Shown piece after piece: positions 9,116-22,330 of a stretch of 64,000 bases of DNA. This DNA comes from Manduca sexta (lineage: Eukaryota > Arthropoda > Insecta > Lepidoptera > Sphingidae). How positions within the stretch are numbered: the stretch's first letter is position 1; every line of letters starts with the position of its first letter. The notes beneath the pieces are model-generated. The model saw nothing but the letters and a program-made list of their open reading frames with translations, made no database searches and was not told the origin of the DNA. A program made the translations under genes and the position numbers. The DNA lies in NCBI RefSeq assembly GCF_014839805.1, contig NC_051131.1, positions 14,496,913 through 14,560,912 of the forward strand, read 5' to 3'.

Positions 9116-12100
9116 TATGTAACATTTCATGTCCCGCAACTCGCTCGCGATTCGGCCCGTTTACACATTCCTTACTGTACGTGGTCTCACTGGCGAACAA
9201 GTGCCGACACATTGATGTTTTTACTCGCGCGTCGCACCTAATTACATAAATAATATTTACTAGCGACTCTCGCAAACATACGTACGTTATTACAGTTTTA
9301 GTTATTAATAATATTATATGTGAAATTCCTAGACAGAGCAGTTAACTTTCGTTATTATATCCTCGAGTTTGTAATGTTGGACTTTCAGTGGAAGATTATT
9401 TCACAGAATTGCAATGTTACGGTTTAAAATATGGCAGTTTGTGCCCTCGTTATATGATATTGTATATTTTTTTCTGATAAGATAGCATCTTTTTTCTGCT
9501 GTATAGATTTGGTCCAGGTCAGGCCTTTAATTCCAGAATTTAAACCGATATCGTCATTCTGAGACATCAGTTAACTCCATCGGTATTTTGCAACTTTGAC
9601 TCTCAAATTAGATGTAAGTAAGAAAGTAACAAAACAGTAAATCTAATGTTTTCAGCAGATTAATGCCGTATTAGTAGCTTATGAGAGGTTACATTGCTTC
9701 CATGAGGAAATGTAAAGTCTCAGAAGCAATGTTTCTCAGACGGTGTGTATGTTTGGCGCGGCACGTAGCAGCAGCGCGGTGGAGAAACAGACGGTTCATA
9801 CGTGCCGCTCAACTCCTATCCTAATGCACTTTGTTGAGTAGATGCATGTGGCGCGAGCTACGTGTACTACCCACTCGAGTTATCCGCTAGAGTGACGTAG
9901 ATGCTAGAGTCTTCGGAGACATTACTGAGCGTTTGCAATACAACACCATTTTACGGATCGCAGTCCCCAGCTCAAACAGTTTACGCTGTAAACAAAATTG
10001 TCTATAATGCGCACACTACAAGAAGTTCTAGATATCCGTTCTCTACGTTTACATAAGCCACGGTCTAGACTACGTGGTTATGTAACATACATTTGGCATT
10101 TGTGTTGCGTACACTCCGATCCTCAGCCAGTGTCTGACGTCACGGGAGCAATTATCTACCGCTCTCGTCTACACATATTTTACAGAAAACAAATTTATTT
10201 CGCGCCTGTTTAGTTTACAAGAGAGTTCTGCGTTTTGTTCGGCGGAGTTTATACAGCGGTCGGTGAAGAACTAATTTGTTGACGAGTTTACTACATTCAA
10301 CATAAATATAAAATAAATCAGTCGACTGACTGATTGACGGATCGGTTCTTGAATGAAGATGATCTAACTCGGTGAAGTAGCATTTTTGACGAGCAAGTAC
10401 TAGTCAGACGGTAGGTAACTGTTTGTAAACAGTAACTACGCCTAGAACTTGATAATGGTTTAACGGCTGCCATAAATCCCAGTTACGTTGATTCCATATA
10501 ATTCTAATTCTATTCTATTAAAATTAATGAAATTTTATAGTGTGCATATTTATTGGTGTATATTAAACATGATAATGAAACCTGCACTGAAATACGTTTA
10601 TACATTTTTACAAAATGCACAAAGTTATTAATAGACGGATGACAGCCAGATTCTACTGATTTGTTACGCATACTATAGAAGACATGGATTATGAAAGTTG
10701 TCCGTATTCGATGGGTCATGAATAAATACGGATGTTTTATTACAAAATAATGTGAAATTATATGCGTCATAGTAGGTAAAAAAGAGATATGGAGACACTC
10801 ATGTTGCAATGATGCCTAGCGGGTTTTTCCGACGCTTTGTCCAATAATACACCTTATGAAAGTCATTATTTCTCAATATTCATAACTATTATACCATAAA
10901 CATATTTTAACATGGATTAACTCGGTAGGTAACCCATTTTATCGACTCCACTCAGGATTAACCTTATTATAGGTACGGTTTGATGTAAATTCAGAGGGAA
11001 TTATTCAAAATCTAAATTGTAAACATGAATAATAAAATAATTTTTATTTTTCTAAATAGTTTGTGGAAACTTTTATGGATAATGTAACTCTATATTTTTT
11101 TCTTCATTATTACGAAAATATACATATATCCGAAATTTTAAATATAAAATCATGACATAAATTCACGTCACCTGCGATTCTTTAAAATGTGACATCGGTG
11201 ACAGTGATCAATTACCATCGTGCGACCCACTTTGCGTACTTTTAGTTGCAAGAAAGCATTTAATATTCACTTTTTAATCAGATACTATTTTTCAAATCAG
11301 AATTCCAGTCCGCGTCACAATAATTTATTTGAACTACAAGAAAAATATGTCAGAACATTAAAATGATTAAGATATACACGCGACCATAAATACTTGACGC
11401 TACACGTCGCGCGGTAAAAACAACGACATGTGAAATGATTTGTAAAGAGACCGAAATAGCCGCGATGTATCGGCGCGTCAAATCGCACGTTTATTTAACG
11501 CTACTGTCGCAGCTGGAATGCGTTCCAGCGTTACGAGTTTGGTATCTTCTATTATCATGAGCGCCATAGAATATGGTAACTTTACCGTCAGCCGGGCGGG
11601 TCATCAAAAAGATTTCAGTTCATAAGTACTGAGTCCAACTTCATTGCGATTCCTTTACGTTTGCAGGCAGAAGTCATTTGCCGTTACAGGTAACGCAATA
11701 GGACGATGACTGGTGTTATGGGAAATTAATGATATACGAAAATAGTTTTCGTCAAAAAATTTCAAAATCGACTTTGGCATCACGTGTATGAAATTGCTCG
11801 CCTAAAGCGAAAAATAAAAATCAGACTGGCGCGCGGCGAAGCGATGGACATTGTTCGATTTTGGCTCCAGAGCACGCGTTTCGTTAATGACGTGTGCATT
11901 AACTGGTGCTAAACGTTAGCTCTGGCGCTGAAAATATTGAGAAAACACTAGTACATATCTGAAAGCTCGAGCTCAAAAATTTCGTTTATACTATGGAGTT
12001 AAAGGCATGTACTACACGCATTAGTTAGTGTAGAAGATGAGAAGCTTAAACTTAATAGAGAAGAGTCTTATGGCAATAAAACAAGGCTTATATAAGTGTT

Positions 12101-13199
12101 ATTATCAATTGAACATATCGTATTTTATGTAAAAATCTGAAAGAGATATTATTTCTGCATCGTTTATCGCAGGTGTTCGGAAGTCGGCTATAAAACGTTT
12201 GTTAATTTTCGCGTTTCAAACACATTTCTGAATCTGAATAAACATGAATACTAATTTCAAAGAATGTTTATTCGGATAGTTTATAACCGAGCGTTTTATT
12301 TTTGCAGATTGATTTATGATGTTATTCTTAAGAATTACAAATAACTGTAAACATAAAACCGCGGTTTCGGCTCTTGAGAACAATACTATCCTTCCCAATG
12401 ATGTATACCATCTATTTCGTACCCCACCATTTCTGAATTAACAGCGACCAATTTATATTTTTAATTCAAAAGATATCAGTATTAAAAATCATATTCCTGA
12501 ACAAACTCACATCAAGATTGTAGAGACTTGCACTTATAATATATGAACTGATCGTACCCGATTTCGCTGTTGCCCAAGGATGCCATTACGAACGTGATAT
12601 AAAAGTTTCTCAATAAATTAAAATATATTTTTATTCTACAGTTAGAACAGTATGATAAACAGATAGTATATTTCAGTTTACGTAACATTAAATCGTGTTC
12701 CGTAACGATGATAAATGGCATCCAGTGCTGTCCAATCGTCGACGCGCGAACTATTTATACAAATACGCGACACATAGCAGACGCTTTCAAAGTCTTTACC
12801 AAGGTCCTCTGTTTGAATCTGTATCTTTTTTTATGTTACAAGATGAGAGCAAGATGTTTCATGTCAAAACTCTTGGCTCGGTGTCCTTGTTATTGGAATA
12901 GTGCTTGGATTGTGGTAAAGTACGATAACACCTCAGTACCTTAGTGCGGTATCGTCGTAGCATGATAGTATTACGAGAGACAAAATATGTTTTATTATAA
13001 AATAGGTACATTTGATTTTAGGTAGGCACGGCAAAGTGATCACTGCATGTGATTTTAGTTTATAAGTTATAAAATCAACTTTATAATTAATATTGAACCT
13101 CCTTCAATGGTACATATGTTAAAACAATCACAGGAGAGTAAAAAATTGCAATTTAGTTTACTAATTACTTGGTTGACATACATATTTCAGTTATTTACC

Positions 13200-13345
13200 T
13201 AACTATTGAACCGCCTGGTAAAAATTCTCCGTGACCAATATGAAAGTATATTTTTTCAAATCGGTTAATAGATCACAGAGTTCTAAAGAAATAAACATTA
13301 GAATTGACAAACTCCTCCGTTTTTTGAAGTCGGTTATATGACAGC
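13200..13345. repeat. Interspersed repeat fragment (CCGACTTCAAAAAA type)
   Basis: The stretch runs from TTGAACCGCCTGGTAAAA to CTCCTCCGTTTTTTGAAGTCGGTTA. The second motif is one I associate with a very common lepidopteran interspersed repeat. A related block, AAACCGCCTGGAAAAACT followed by GGAGTCGGTGTCT, occurs at 33903-33990. Orientation and class are not determined. Confidence 0.45.
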
Positions 13346-16300
13346 ATCGAGCAGTGTCTCTCGATGGTCGGCAACACTAACCGTCTGTTAATTACTTCTA
13401 CTCAATGACTCCCGCTTTGAAAAAACCATACGTGTATTAAATAATAGTATTTAAATGTAAACTCAGTAACGTTTGCAATATTGTAGATTCAATACACGAG
13501 CGGCGTGGCGGGTAACAACAGTTCGTGCTATGTACATAAGGCTAGCTGTTTCCTAGAATGTGTCCGCGTCGAGTTGCTATACTAGCACTCCGGGAAGGTA
13601 ACCCGAAGCTAACGGTGTGGCTAACAACCTCGCTTTATGTCCACATCCAACTTAAGACGCCATTGGATGCTTAATAAAATTTTGACGAACTGAGCAGCTA
13701 TGGAGATTCTAAGACGATTATACTAGCGCGAAGTTATTTGATCTTTATCGTATTAATTGTATTTTTACTTACTATGTAAAAAAAATGTATGCTTCTTTCT
13801 TCAGTTGTCCTTGACGCACTTTACTCGGGACTATTCATTTTTCAAGTATTTTGAAGAAAGGTCAGGATTTGGGTTGGTTCTTGCGACCGGCTCCCTAGCT
13901 AAATGCAGTGTCTTGACAAATCCTCGCGAGCTAAAACTCGAGCCCACGACTTCCCGATAGAAATACTAATGGACATAAAAATAATGGATTGAGTCACGAA
14001 TTTCAATTTCTAAACTGACTAATACCTACTACCATGAGTCCTGTAAATGAGCTATGACTGGTTTGTAAAACTGAACCGTATTGTATACACAAACTTTAAG
14101 TATTGATATGCAGTGATTACTAGTATTATGGTGAAATATAAAGACATAAATGACATTCCTTAACATCAATAAATCAAGATGTAGGACAACAAATCACCGA
14201 TTCGCATTAAAAATGATTAGCCGATGAGTTCGGCCTCACAACCGCGCACCATCGACATTACGATGCAATCACGCGTAATCACACTATCATTACGGACAAT
14301 CAGCGCGGAATTAACACTGGCTTTAACAACGCACTTCCAATATGTATCCGAAGGTATACAGTGTGGCAAGACTTTTTTATTTGGACAATATCTTTTTGAT
14401 TCCCCTCTATCTAAGGAAGATAGGGTAATTAATCTCCAAAATGGCCTTAGTCTGAACTTTGAAAAACAATTAAGGAACAGGCTGAAATCCAGTGCGATTC
14501 TTATAAATCACTATTGTGACGAAGAGAATAATTCTCTGACTGATATTCTTCAATTAATGCCATTAAGCAGATGAACTGCGCGATCTCAAGAGTCCTGCCT
14601 AGTGTTCACTGATTTTCCCTGACGAGGTTCCGTGATTCATCTCTCTAAAGTTTATAATTTAACTCATCCTCAAAATAACTTTAACTCAATCTATATTAAA
14701 ATATTGTTTATCCAAACTAAATATATAGCCAAGGACAACTATCTCTATAAATGATAAGATTGAAGTGTCTGTCTGCGATATAAAATAAATAGTATTACTA
14801 GTTGAAACTAACGGAAACTATCACAAGTGTTTTGTATATGGTGTCTTTGGTGAGTTCGTTCAGGCTATTATCTTAAACGGTTCAACCGGTCTAGACTTTC
14901 ATAGATCGATAGATTATTATTAGAAGATATTTTTTATTCAGGGAAAATTATCGATCCCATGTAAAAAAAATTAAATGCTGATAGAAATTTCCAGGGACTT
15001 AAAATACAATACAAAAATATTGATTTACACAACATCGTGACATGAATAAATTACAAGCCAAATAAAGAAATAATAGTAAAAGTACACTCAAACACTAGTA
15101 CAGTGTACAGATATAAAAACAAAAATAATTATTAATACAAGCAAGAATTGCAGAAGAACTAGTATGCTTGCTATGTATGTTATACTTCAGCATAAGGTGT
15201 CGGCGAGCAACGACAGTGCTTTAGTTATATTTACTTTATTATTATATTGCAATACAAATATATTATGTTCTCTTTACATCTGTTTATTAATTAGGGCCAA
15301 ATATAATACTAATGACAATTATTCCAGTAAATAATTATCAACAGAGTGAGACCGAGAGCAAAAGCTAGTGTATAATGAAAAGTATTTGCGGAACTGTTCC
15401 CTCGAGCCTCGAGCGCTAAGGTCAAGCGTGCGTGGAATTAGGCGCAGTACGTGTGAAGGATGGCGACAATACCGCGGAAAATATTGATAACTATGATGTA
15501 AACAACTTCAACCTTACGATATACGCTTATGGTGTTATTTAAGGATGAAATTAGAAAACACGTCATGATGGAGCTTGTGTATGGGGGACTAGGTGCAGGA
15601 TACATTTTGTATCTTGGATTGCTACAATATACGTACTGAAAAGTGCTTGTAACTCATTCTGACGAGGATCGTATGGGGATCGGCTGGTGTTCAGTAAAAC
15701 TCTTATAAGTAAATAAAAACTAAGTTTAAAAAGGTATAAAACCTTTATTACCTTTATGAATTACCAACTTATATTAAGAAGTTCTTACCTTAATTTTGCC
15801 ATTTTTGGGTAAGTATCCAGAGATATTTGGAGACAAATGGTTTGAGTGCGGTCGCTTCGCCCGACAAATTAGAAACGCGTCTATAAATAAAGTTCGTAGA
15901 TAAATCATTAGTATCTGGAGGAACGAGCCCGGCCACAGTGGAAACGTCATAGTTACACAACTCCGCAGATCTGGTCACAAAAACGGTTTAGTTGACTATT
16001 AAAGTGTCTGTAAATTTAGTTTTTATAGCACGCCATTATATCCGATATAATATTATGTATCCGATATTTTTTGTACAACAGAGTGACTTGAGAGCTCGCG
16101 TAATGGAAGTGCTATGGAAAGAAATAACAATACTATGAACTTTAAATGATGATGCACTAAAGATGTACTGGTCTTTATGTTAATTGTCAAGGCTTTAATC
16201 ATTTCCTATATTTACGCAAATGTATGACGTTGAAATAGAACTATTTTTCGGGTATATACATCGGATATATTATAATTTTATCCCGACGTTTGAAGACTTT

Positions 16301-17786
16301 GCAGCCTTCATGGTCACGCAGGGAACAGTTTTATTTCAAGGATTTAAATGTCCAGTAATTATATTGAATGGTGTCACCAATACTCTACAAAACAATAGAC
16401 TACTGAACTCTACTGTTGGTGGTAAAAATAGTCCAAGCGGTAGTAGTTATGCAGACTGATGTAAAAGAGTAAACATGAGAACTACTATTAACTTGTTAGT
16501 TGCTCTTTAGTTAATGCAAACATCACTCGATCTATAATGTAAAAAATCGAATATTATTCCACACATAATTTATTCATATGAACGAAAATGAAACTTGATA
16601 AAAATAATATTGTTTTACACTTGTCGGCTCCACCCAGTCTGATCAAAATAAAACAAGTAAAACCATTAATGAATAACATAATGTAAGTGATATGTATTAT
16701 GTGATTTTAAATGAAGACTAAATGCTGATAATAAATTCGCTCGCATATACGTCACACAAAGAGAATATTAGTCCGTAATCAGGGAACATCTGTCGAGGCG
16801 TCGTAAGCACCCGATGATTGGCAAGCGCTTACTTACACGCTTAACGTCTTTAATCCCGTGAAATGTGCCAATAAAACGGGATCAGATCACCGCAACCGGA
16901 GCACATCTCAGGACTCACCTATATTAATGGAGGAAATAGGGTTGCCACTTACACTTGTGTCTTTATTGTAAACTGACCTCAGTAGACAATTTTATGATAT
17001 AAGGGCACAAGAAAATCGTTGAAATTTGAAATTATATTATTTAATGGTTATGTTTAAAGTTTGAAGCTGACGAAAAACCCGGCTGAACTTCCTCTTTCAG
17101 AGAAGTTGCGTTTGGGGTTCAGCTGGTTGGTATGCATCAAGTAAAATAAACCAAAATAATTGTCACGATAATAATCCGGTGCAATTTACCCATGAAGACT
17201 ATGCCCTACATTTAATTTGAAATAAAACTAAACTCAGCAGAAACTACAAGAGAATTCCACGGGCTTTAGCAAACACCTTACACCGCACGCGAGATCCAAT
17301 AAACGTAGAAATCTTAAATTAACATAAAATCCATTCCATTATTCAGTAAGTAAGGCGCTGAGAGCACTTTTAAAAGTCGAATACAATCAAGTTGGAAATG
17401 AATCTACTGGAGTATATAACGATTGGCAGCCCTAACGGCGCGGGGTGAGGCGAGGCGAGATGCGGGAGGTGTGGCGAGACGAGGCAAGGCAATAAATCCC
17501 GCGCTCGGATTAAACTAAACTTCGCTACTTATTGATGGCAGACATTTATCTACAGTCTTGTAAACACGTGTGCACACTGCACGTCGTACGCTGCCGACCC
17601 ACCGCGCGCCATCCATACATCAGCTGGAACAACTTTACCTATTACCGTTGAGATAATAGAGAAAAACCGTTGTTTTATACCCGTAATGCTGTGAGGAGAC
17701 AAGCTTAGCAAAAGTAAACAAAAATTATTTCACAAAATAAAACTCATCAAGTTCATGAGACCATACTTAAGGTAAGGATTTAGACA
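13346..17786. other. Intergenic DNA
   Basis: No supported gene. The longest open frame (14224-14574, 116 codons) shows no recognisable domain. A relic end of a LINE-like repeat is suggested at 15345-15372 (GAGAGCAAAAGCTAGTG, compare 31336). A dispersed repeat lies at 16190-16330 and a G-rich degenerate GCGAGGC repeat at 17438-17492. Confidence 0.5.
16190..16330 (+). repeat. Dispersed repeat, copy 1 (GACGTTTGAAGACTTTGCAG type)
   Basis: It shares ordered blocks with 56150-56305 on the same strand: TATATTTACGCAAATGT, then ATTTTATCCCGACGTTT, then a CAGCCTTCATGGTCACG block. The second copy reads TATATTTACGCGAATGT, TTTTTGTCCTGACGTTTCG and CAGACCTCATTGCCACGG. The class of mobile element is uncertain. 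Confidence 0.55.
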
Positions 17787-17802
17787 CAATAGGGGACCGG
17801 AC
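17787..17802 (+). repeat. Left terminal inverted repeat
   Basis: CAATAGGGGACCGGAC is a perfect 16-base inverted match to 18944-18959. Similarity may continue outward (TTTAGACACAAT left, TTTAGCAAT on the minus strand at right), so the true boundary is uncertain by a few bases. Confidence 0.8.
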
Positions 17803-18943
17803 AGGTATTACCAAAAAATCTGAAATTCAGTTTGAAGTAAAGTTTGTAATATTAAAAATATTATCTCATATTTGTTTTTGTAAAAGAGTTGTGATTTGTA
17901 TTTTTAAATCAATAAATAAAATACAATAATTATAATATTTTTAGTCTATTCTTTACGGCAAATGAAACACCAATCACGGCGCATGACGTCACACGTGGGT
18001 AAAATGTAAACAAACAGACGTCATCTGGATGTTATACCGCGTTGTGTTATTTTAATGCTTTAAATGTGTTTTTTGACACAGAACTGCTCTAATAATCACT
18101 TTGATGTAAGTAAATAAAAATAGTGTTTCGGTTTAAAATAAATCGATGAATATTTCAATTAATTAAATCATTTGTACACCCAGGAGGTTATGGTTATGAG
18201 ATGTATTTATTTATGTTTTAGCTGCCACATGATATGGAATAGAATATTTATTTATATAGAATTCTGGTTGTTACACAGTAACCTGAGATTGCCTGAGATT
18301 AACACGGTCTATGCAGTGTTGCCAGATCATAATTTCTCTTTACCCCAGGATTATTTGGAATTTAAAATTTTACCCTTAAACCAATCATAAATAATTCGGT
18401 ACTTTTTTTTTCTATATCTTTATCTATGCAGACGCCACTTCTTTCTTCACTTCCACTTCAATAATTATTTATTTAATTATCTCATTTTATTAGGAACAAC
18501 TAGCTGTACACGAAAATTGTATTGAATAAATAATTATAATTGTTTCATGGCCTACAATTTTTGTAGGAAACATCATTCTCTAAGCTCAATATTTATTACA
18601 GTACCGTGAAACAATAGCTTTAATACCTTAACTCGTAGAATTACCCCAAAAATTACCAAAAAAAAATACCCTGCTAATTCAGTTTTCCCCTAAATCTAGG
18701 GTAAATAACCCTAATCTGGCATTATTGAATCACTGTTCAAATGACAACACTTGTCAAGTTGCTTTATCCACGTATGACGTCACACGGGACGAAATGACAT
18801 AATGTAGCGTTTGCGCGGGAATTATAGCTATTTAACATTTAGGCATGGTTTTATGTAGTTTTTAAGCTTTATTTGTGCAAAATACTATTTTTCTTGGCTA
18901 TTTATATCCACAATGATCAATTTAAAACACCTTCTGAAAATTG

Positions 18944-18959
18944 GTCCGGTCCCCTATTG
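18944..18959 (-). repeat. Right terminal inverted repeat
   Basis: GTCCGGTCCCCTATTG is the exact reverse complement of 17787-17802. Confidence 0.8.
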
Positions 18960-19051
18960 CTAAAAAACTAAAATGTGAGTCGACCGCTTAAGGTGTGAAA
19001 TGATTATTACTTTTTTTCTGTAACTTTTCGCATTTAAATGTAAAGATTGAA

Positions 19052-19183
19052 TATCATCATCACCATCATAATCAGATCCATGAAGCCCACTACAGATTTG
19101 GAAATGAACCTATCAAAAGCCACCTGCTTCCAGTGTGTACTTGTAATTTTTATCAAGTCGTCTGTCTAGGTGGATGTCCGACT
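19052..19183 (-). pseudogene. C-terminal relic of a LINE reverse transcriptase ORF
   Basis: The minus strand translates as RTST-stop-TDDLIKITSTHW and continues. This matches the GRPPTRWTDDL...W pattern near the C-terminus of RTE-type LINE polyproteins. The conserved Trp codon is TAG here (complement of 19166-19168), so the frame is dead. The sequence then runs into an ATG/ATC-rich tail. It is a 5'-truncated, decayed copy. Confidence 0.65.
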
Positions 19184-21480
19184 ATGTGTTTTGCAGGTAC
19201 TACGTAGTCTCCACTCGAGAACCTTTTTCTTTATATTATGGTTTTACGTTTACGAGAAATACTATTTTTATTATGGTTAAATTATTTTCACTCGTTATTA
19301 TTTTCGACAGTAAAAAATATTATATTCTAAATTGTATAAGTTGCAAAACCACGGCATATCATTATTTTTTGTCACGTTTCGCTTCGAGTACCTACAAATA
19401 GTCGCGTAACTACATATTTTTTCCTTCTCATACAAAAATATTTCAAGAACCATTATGAGAAATTGAATAGTCAGCATTGTATTTTTTATTTCGGAAAGAA
19501 CATGAAGTTTTAAATTTAGAATATATACACTTTGGAACTGACGCATCAATTTGTATGCTATGGGCGGTGTCCATAATGGCAGCAAGAATTAAGACGACAG
19601 CTCCGCGAATGCTTAATGAGTGTGGGGGTTCAACTCTCGCGAAGCACATTATCTATTAACTCTGCTTGTTTAAGGCAATTTGCATCTTATCAGCGTTAAC
19701 TCTAAAAGTAAATTTTATCACAGTCAAGATATTCATACAGACTATAATTGAAAGTGTCTAGACGTGAAAGCATGCGTAGGTGGGTCGCAGGCTAATTTAT
19801 AGAAAAATGACATTCGGCGTGTCCTATCATGGAAATCGGATAGAACCGATCATAAATAATCAACTTATTTACCTAGAAAGAGAAATCACGCAATTAAAAG
19901 CCTAACTCAATATAAATATAAAATAAAAATAATTAAGTCTTTTTTAATTCGCGTTAAAATAAGTGAATGAATGTCTATTTGTTGTAACATTTTTATGTTC
20001 CCAACGCTACAATAAATCGCATGAGTTCACCCAGTCAGTGTAGACGTGACCCATGACGAATGGATGATTTGTTTGTTACGCACTAATGACGGTTAATTGT
20101 ATGTTTGTCAGTAATCGAGTTCGCGGAATGATTGCCGCTACTAACAACGAAATTTATTAATAAACTGGAGATAGGTTAATACTTTTGTCTGAGTGATAAT
20201 GGCTGGTGCAAAAACAACGCGTTTTGAACAATTATTAGCAATTTTGCAAAGCGTTAAAATTGTAAACAAATTAAAAATTGTTAGGTATTATTTGAATATT
20301 TTATTTTTACTATCAGTTAACAATGCTAGTGGAGCGGTGGATAATATGTTGATCATTAGGAAAGGAATGGAAATTGAGAATAGAGGAGAGTGTCACAAGG
20401 AACTAAATGCATACATCCATATTGAGCATGTGGCGTCTTTACTCAACGTACGGGCGTGCTTTCTTGAAGTCAGTCCATTACTATCGCCGTAGCGTAATTT
20501 CCACACAGTATGTGTTGTTTTTGCGGCTTGTGCCGCTATCCCTTTGAGGATAAACCCGTAAACTAATTTGTTATTGCGGGTATCGGAAAACTCCATCTTT
20601 CGTATTGTAACAATTTCAAGGAATGGGAAACGCTTACCTACTGAGCTAGATGTTCTTGTCTCATGTAGTTAGTTCCAGCTTCTCGCCTTTCCAATACGCA
20701 CTGCGGTCTAGGCCGCGGCAATAAAATGTAATAACTAGCATTTTAACACGTTTCCCGCACGATACAGTTAACTAAACACGGTTATATGGTCAAACGTAAC
20801 CTCGACACGATCGAACAATAAAATTAGTATGAGGCCGTAAAGTCCAGTTTAAAATACGATTCAATTTGTGTGAAAAAATGACCTTAACATACATAACGGA
20901 TATAACTTTTTATGAGATCAAAATATGTAAAATATATGGCGTTGTTTAAAGTAGGTACTTTTATACAAACCCAGAATTAGTACGGCTGTTTTTTTATAAT
21001 GTTACTCACGGAATATGTTATTATTTCGTTAGCTATAACCAGATAATAGTACACTAGATACTGAAACTTAGGTACAAATTCATGATAAACGGCTGAATGA
21101 TGAAATTAGGTAGTTTGTTTGTTTTTTTGTTTGGATATGGTAAGACGCTGTACTATTTTAAGCATTTTAATATTCGTATTATATACACACGCAGAGATAA
21201 GAGAGCCCTAGAGTTCTAACATGCATTATTATGCGGAGTGTTAAAAATACCACATTAAAAAATTTTGCTCTTGGTTAAAAGAAACGAGATCAAAGATTTC
21301 TATCGCAATATAAATTAACATCATTCAAACTTAGTTTCAAGTCTGATCGTGAAAAGTCGGTTTGACAAGTTCTTTTTTTATTCAAAGCTGAATATTGTGA
21401 TAATGGAAACTTATTTCGTTATTCTTTTATATATCCCAAGAGATTTTCTTACACCCACACAGACGTATTTATAAGCTCCA

Positions 21481-21555
21481 TTGTCCCAAATGGGATAGGG
21501 ATAGACATGTTTATGTTCCGTCGTGATTATTTCCGTCCCGTGATGTTATATGGAA
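21481..21555 (-). mobile_element. SINE-family fragment
   Basis: Contains TTGTCCCAAATGGGATAGGG and TTCCGTCCCGTGATGT. The latter matches TTCCGTCCTGTGATGT at 23688 within a minus-strand SINE. No ends are visible. Confidence 0.4.
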
Positions 21556-22281
21556 CTAAATTATGATTATCACACGAATTCTTATTTCAAGCAAGCAATT
21601 CAATTTCAAGCAGGTCTTTTTTATAATTGAGAATCTATCACGGTTCACGTTCCGACAACGTATGAATGCAAACGAATCTTTATCCATTGTGGTCCAAGTT
21701 GTAGTTAGTGATTAGACCAATCAAGACATTATCGTGTCCGACTTAATATCTAGGTTTTAAAGCTGCATTCTACATCAACAAGCTAGTTTCACAAGAATGT
21801 GGCATGTGCTCTAGTGGTCCAGTTTGAAATCTAAATAAAAATTCCTTTGAAATTTTTCGAATTATAAATGCCAGCGGGCCGCTGTTTACTTTGTTTTATC
21901 AATAGACACAAGCTGTGTTTTATCCAGACTAGATAAAGTGTAGTAACAGATCTCTATATGCGATAGTCCGTCGAGATAGATACCAACCCCTATACTTATC
22001 ATTCACTTCGCCAAGCAGCATCATGTAAGCACTGTAATTGTATTCCCGTTTAAAGGACATTGTATGTAGTGTAATAACTGGACAACAAAAGCTTTAATAC
22101 ATATCTCAAGGTGACGAGCACGGTGCAATGACATGCTTTGTTTTGTTATTTTCAAGTTCAGAAGATGTTATTACTATTATTGTTACCGCCGTACTCTTTA
22201 CCATCAGACAACCAGTTTTAAACACATACTCTAATTAAATATTTCTGCAGCACATAGTGTATAATAATATTAAATTATAAA

Positions 22282-22330
22282 ATTAATTACTTTCCTTAAG
22301 AATCTATTATTCTTGAAGAAAGCAATTAAT
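22282..22330. repeat. Imperfect hairpin, 21-base arms
   Basis: Arms 22282-22302 and 22310-22330 pair with about three mismatches around a 7-base loop. Possibly a small foldback relic; no function is evident. Confidence 0.6.

Larger units (their letters stand above)
7674..13199. other. Intergenic DNA with hairpins and repeat relics
   Basis: No supported gene. The stretch holds a strong hairpin (7768-7814), a tRNA-like fragment (7901-7971), a TGGCAACACTG motif (8116-8126), a fragment of a SINE family (9080-9115), two neighbouring hairpins (9682-9738 and 9758-9808) and a TGACGTCA site (10135-10142). The rest is AT-rich and featureless, with some CpG-bearing stretches such as 11380-11550. Confidence 0.55.
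17787..18959. mobile_element. Unidentified terminal-inverted-repeat element, about 1.17 kb
   Basis: CAATAGGGGACCGGAC at 17787-17802 recurs as its exact reverse complement at 18944-18959. If the true ends are GGGGACC..., the flanking TA at 17790-17791 and 18955-18956 would be a TA target duplication as in Tc1/mariner elements; otherwise the duplication is unclear. About 190 bp inside each end lies a TGACGTCA palindrome with matching flanks (TGACGTCACACGTGG left, TGACGTCATACGTGG on the right-end minus strand). A second, looser inverted pair lies nearer the centre (GTTGCCAGATCATAAT at 18318, and ATGCCAGATTAGGG on the minus strand near 18720). No transposase frame is present, so it would be non-autonomous. 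Confidence 0.65.

Noticed and set aside
14224..14574. 116-codon open frame, plus strand
   Set aside because: The longest frame outside the named genes, but the translation shows no domain or signal and no neighbouring exon could be joined to it.
20193..20492. 99-codon open frame, plus strand
   Set aside because: Low-complexity hydrophobic middle, no known motif; likely chance.
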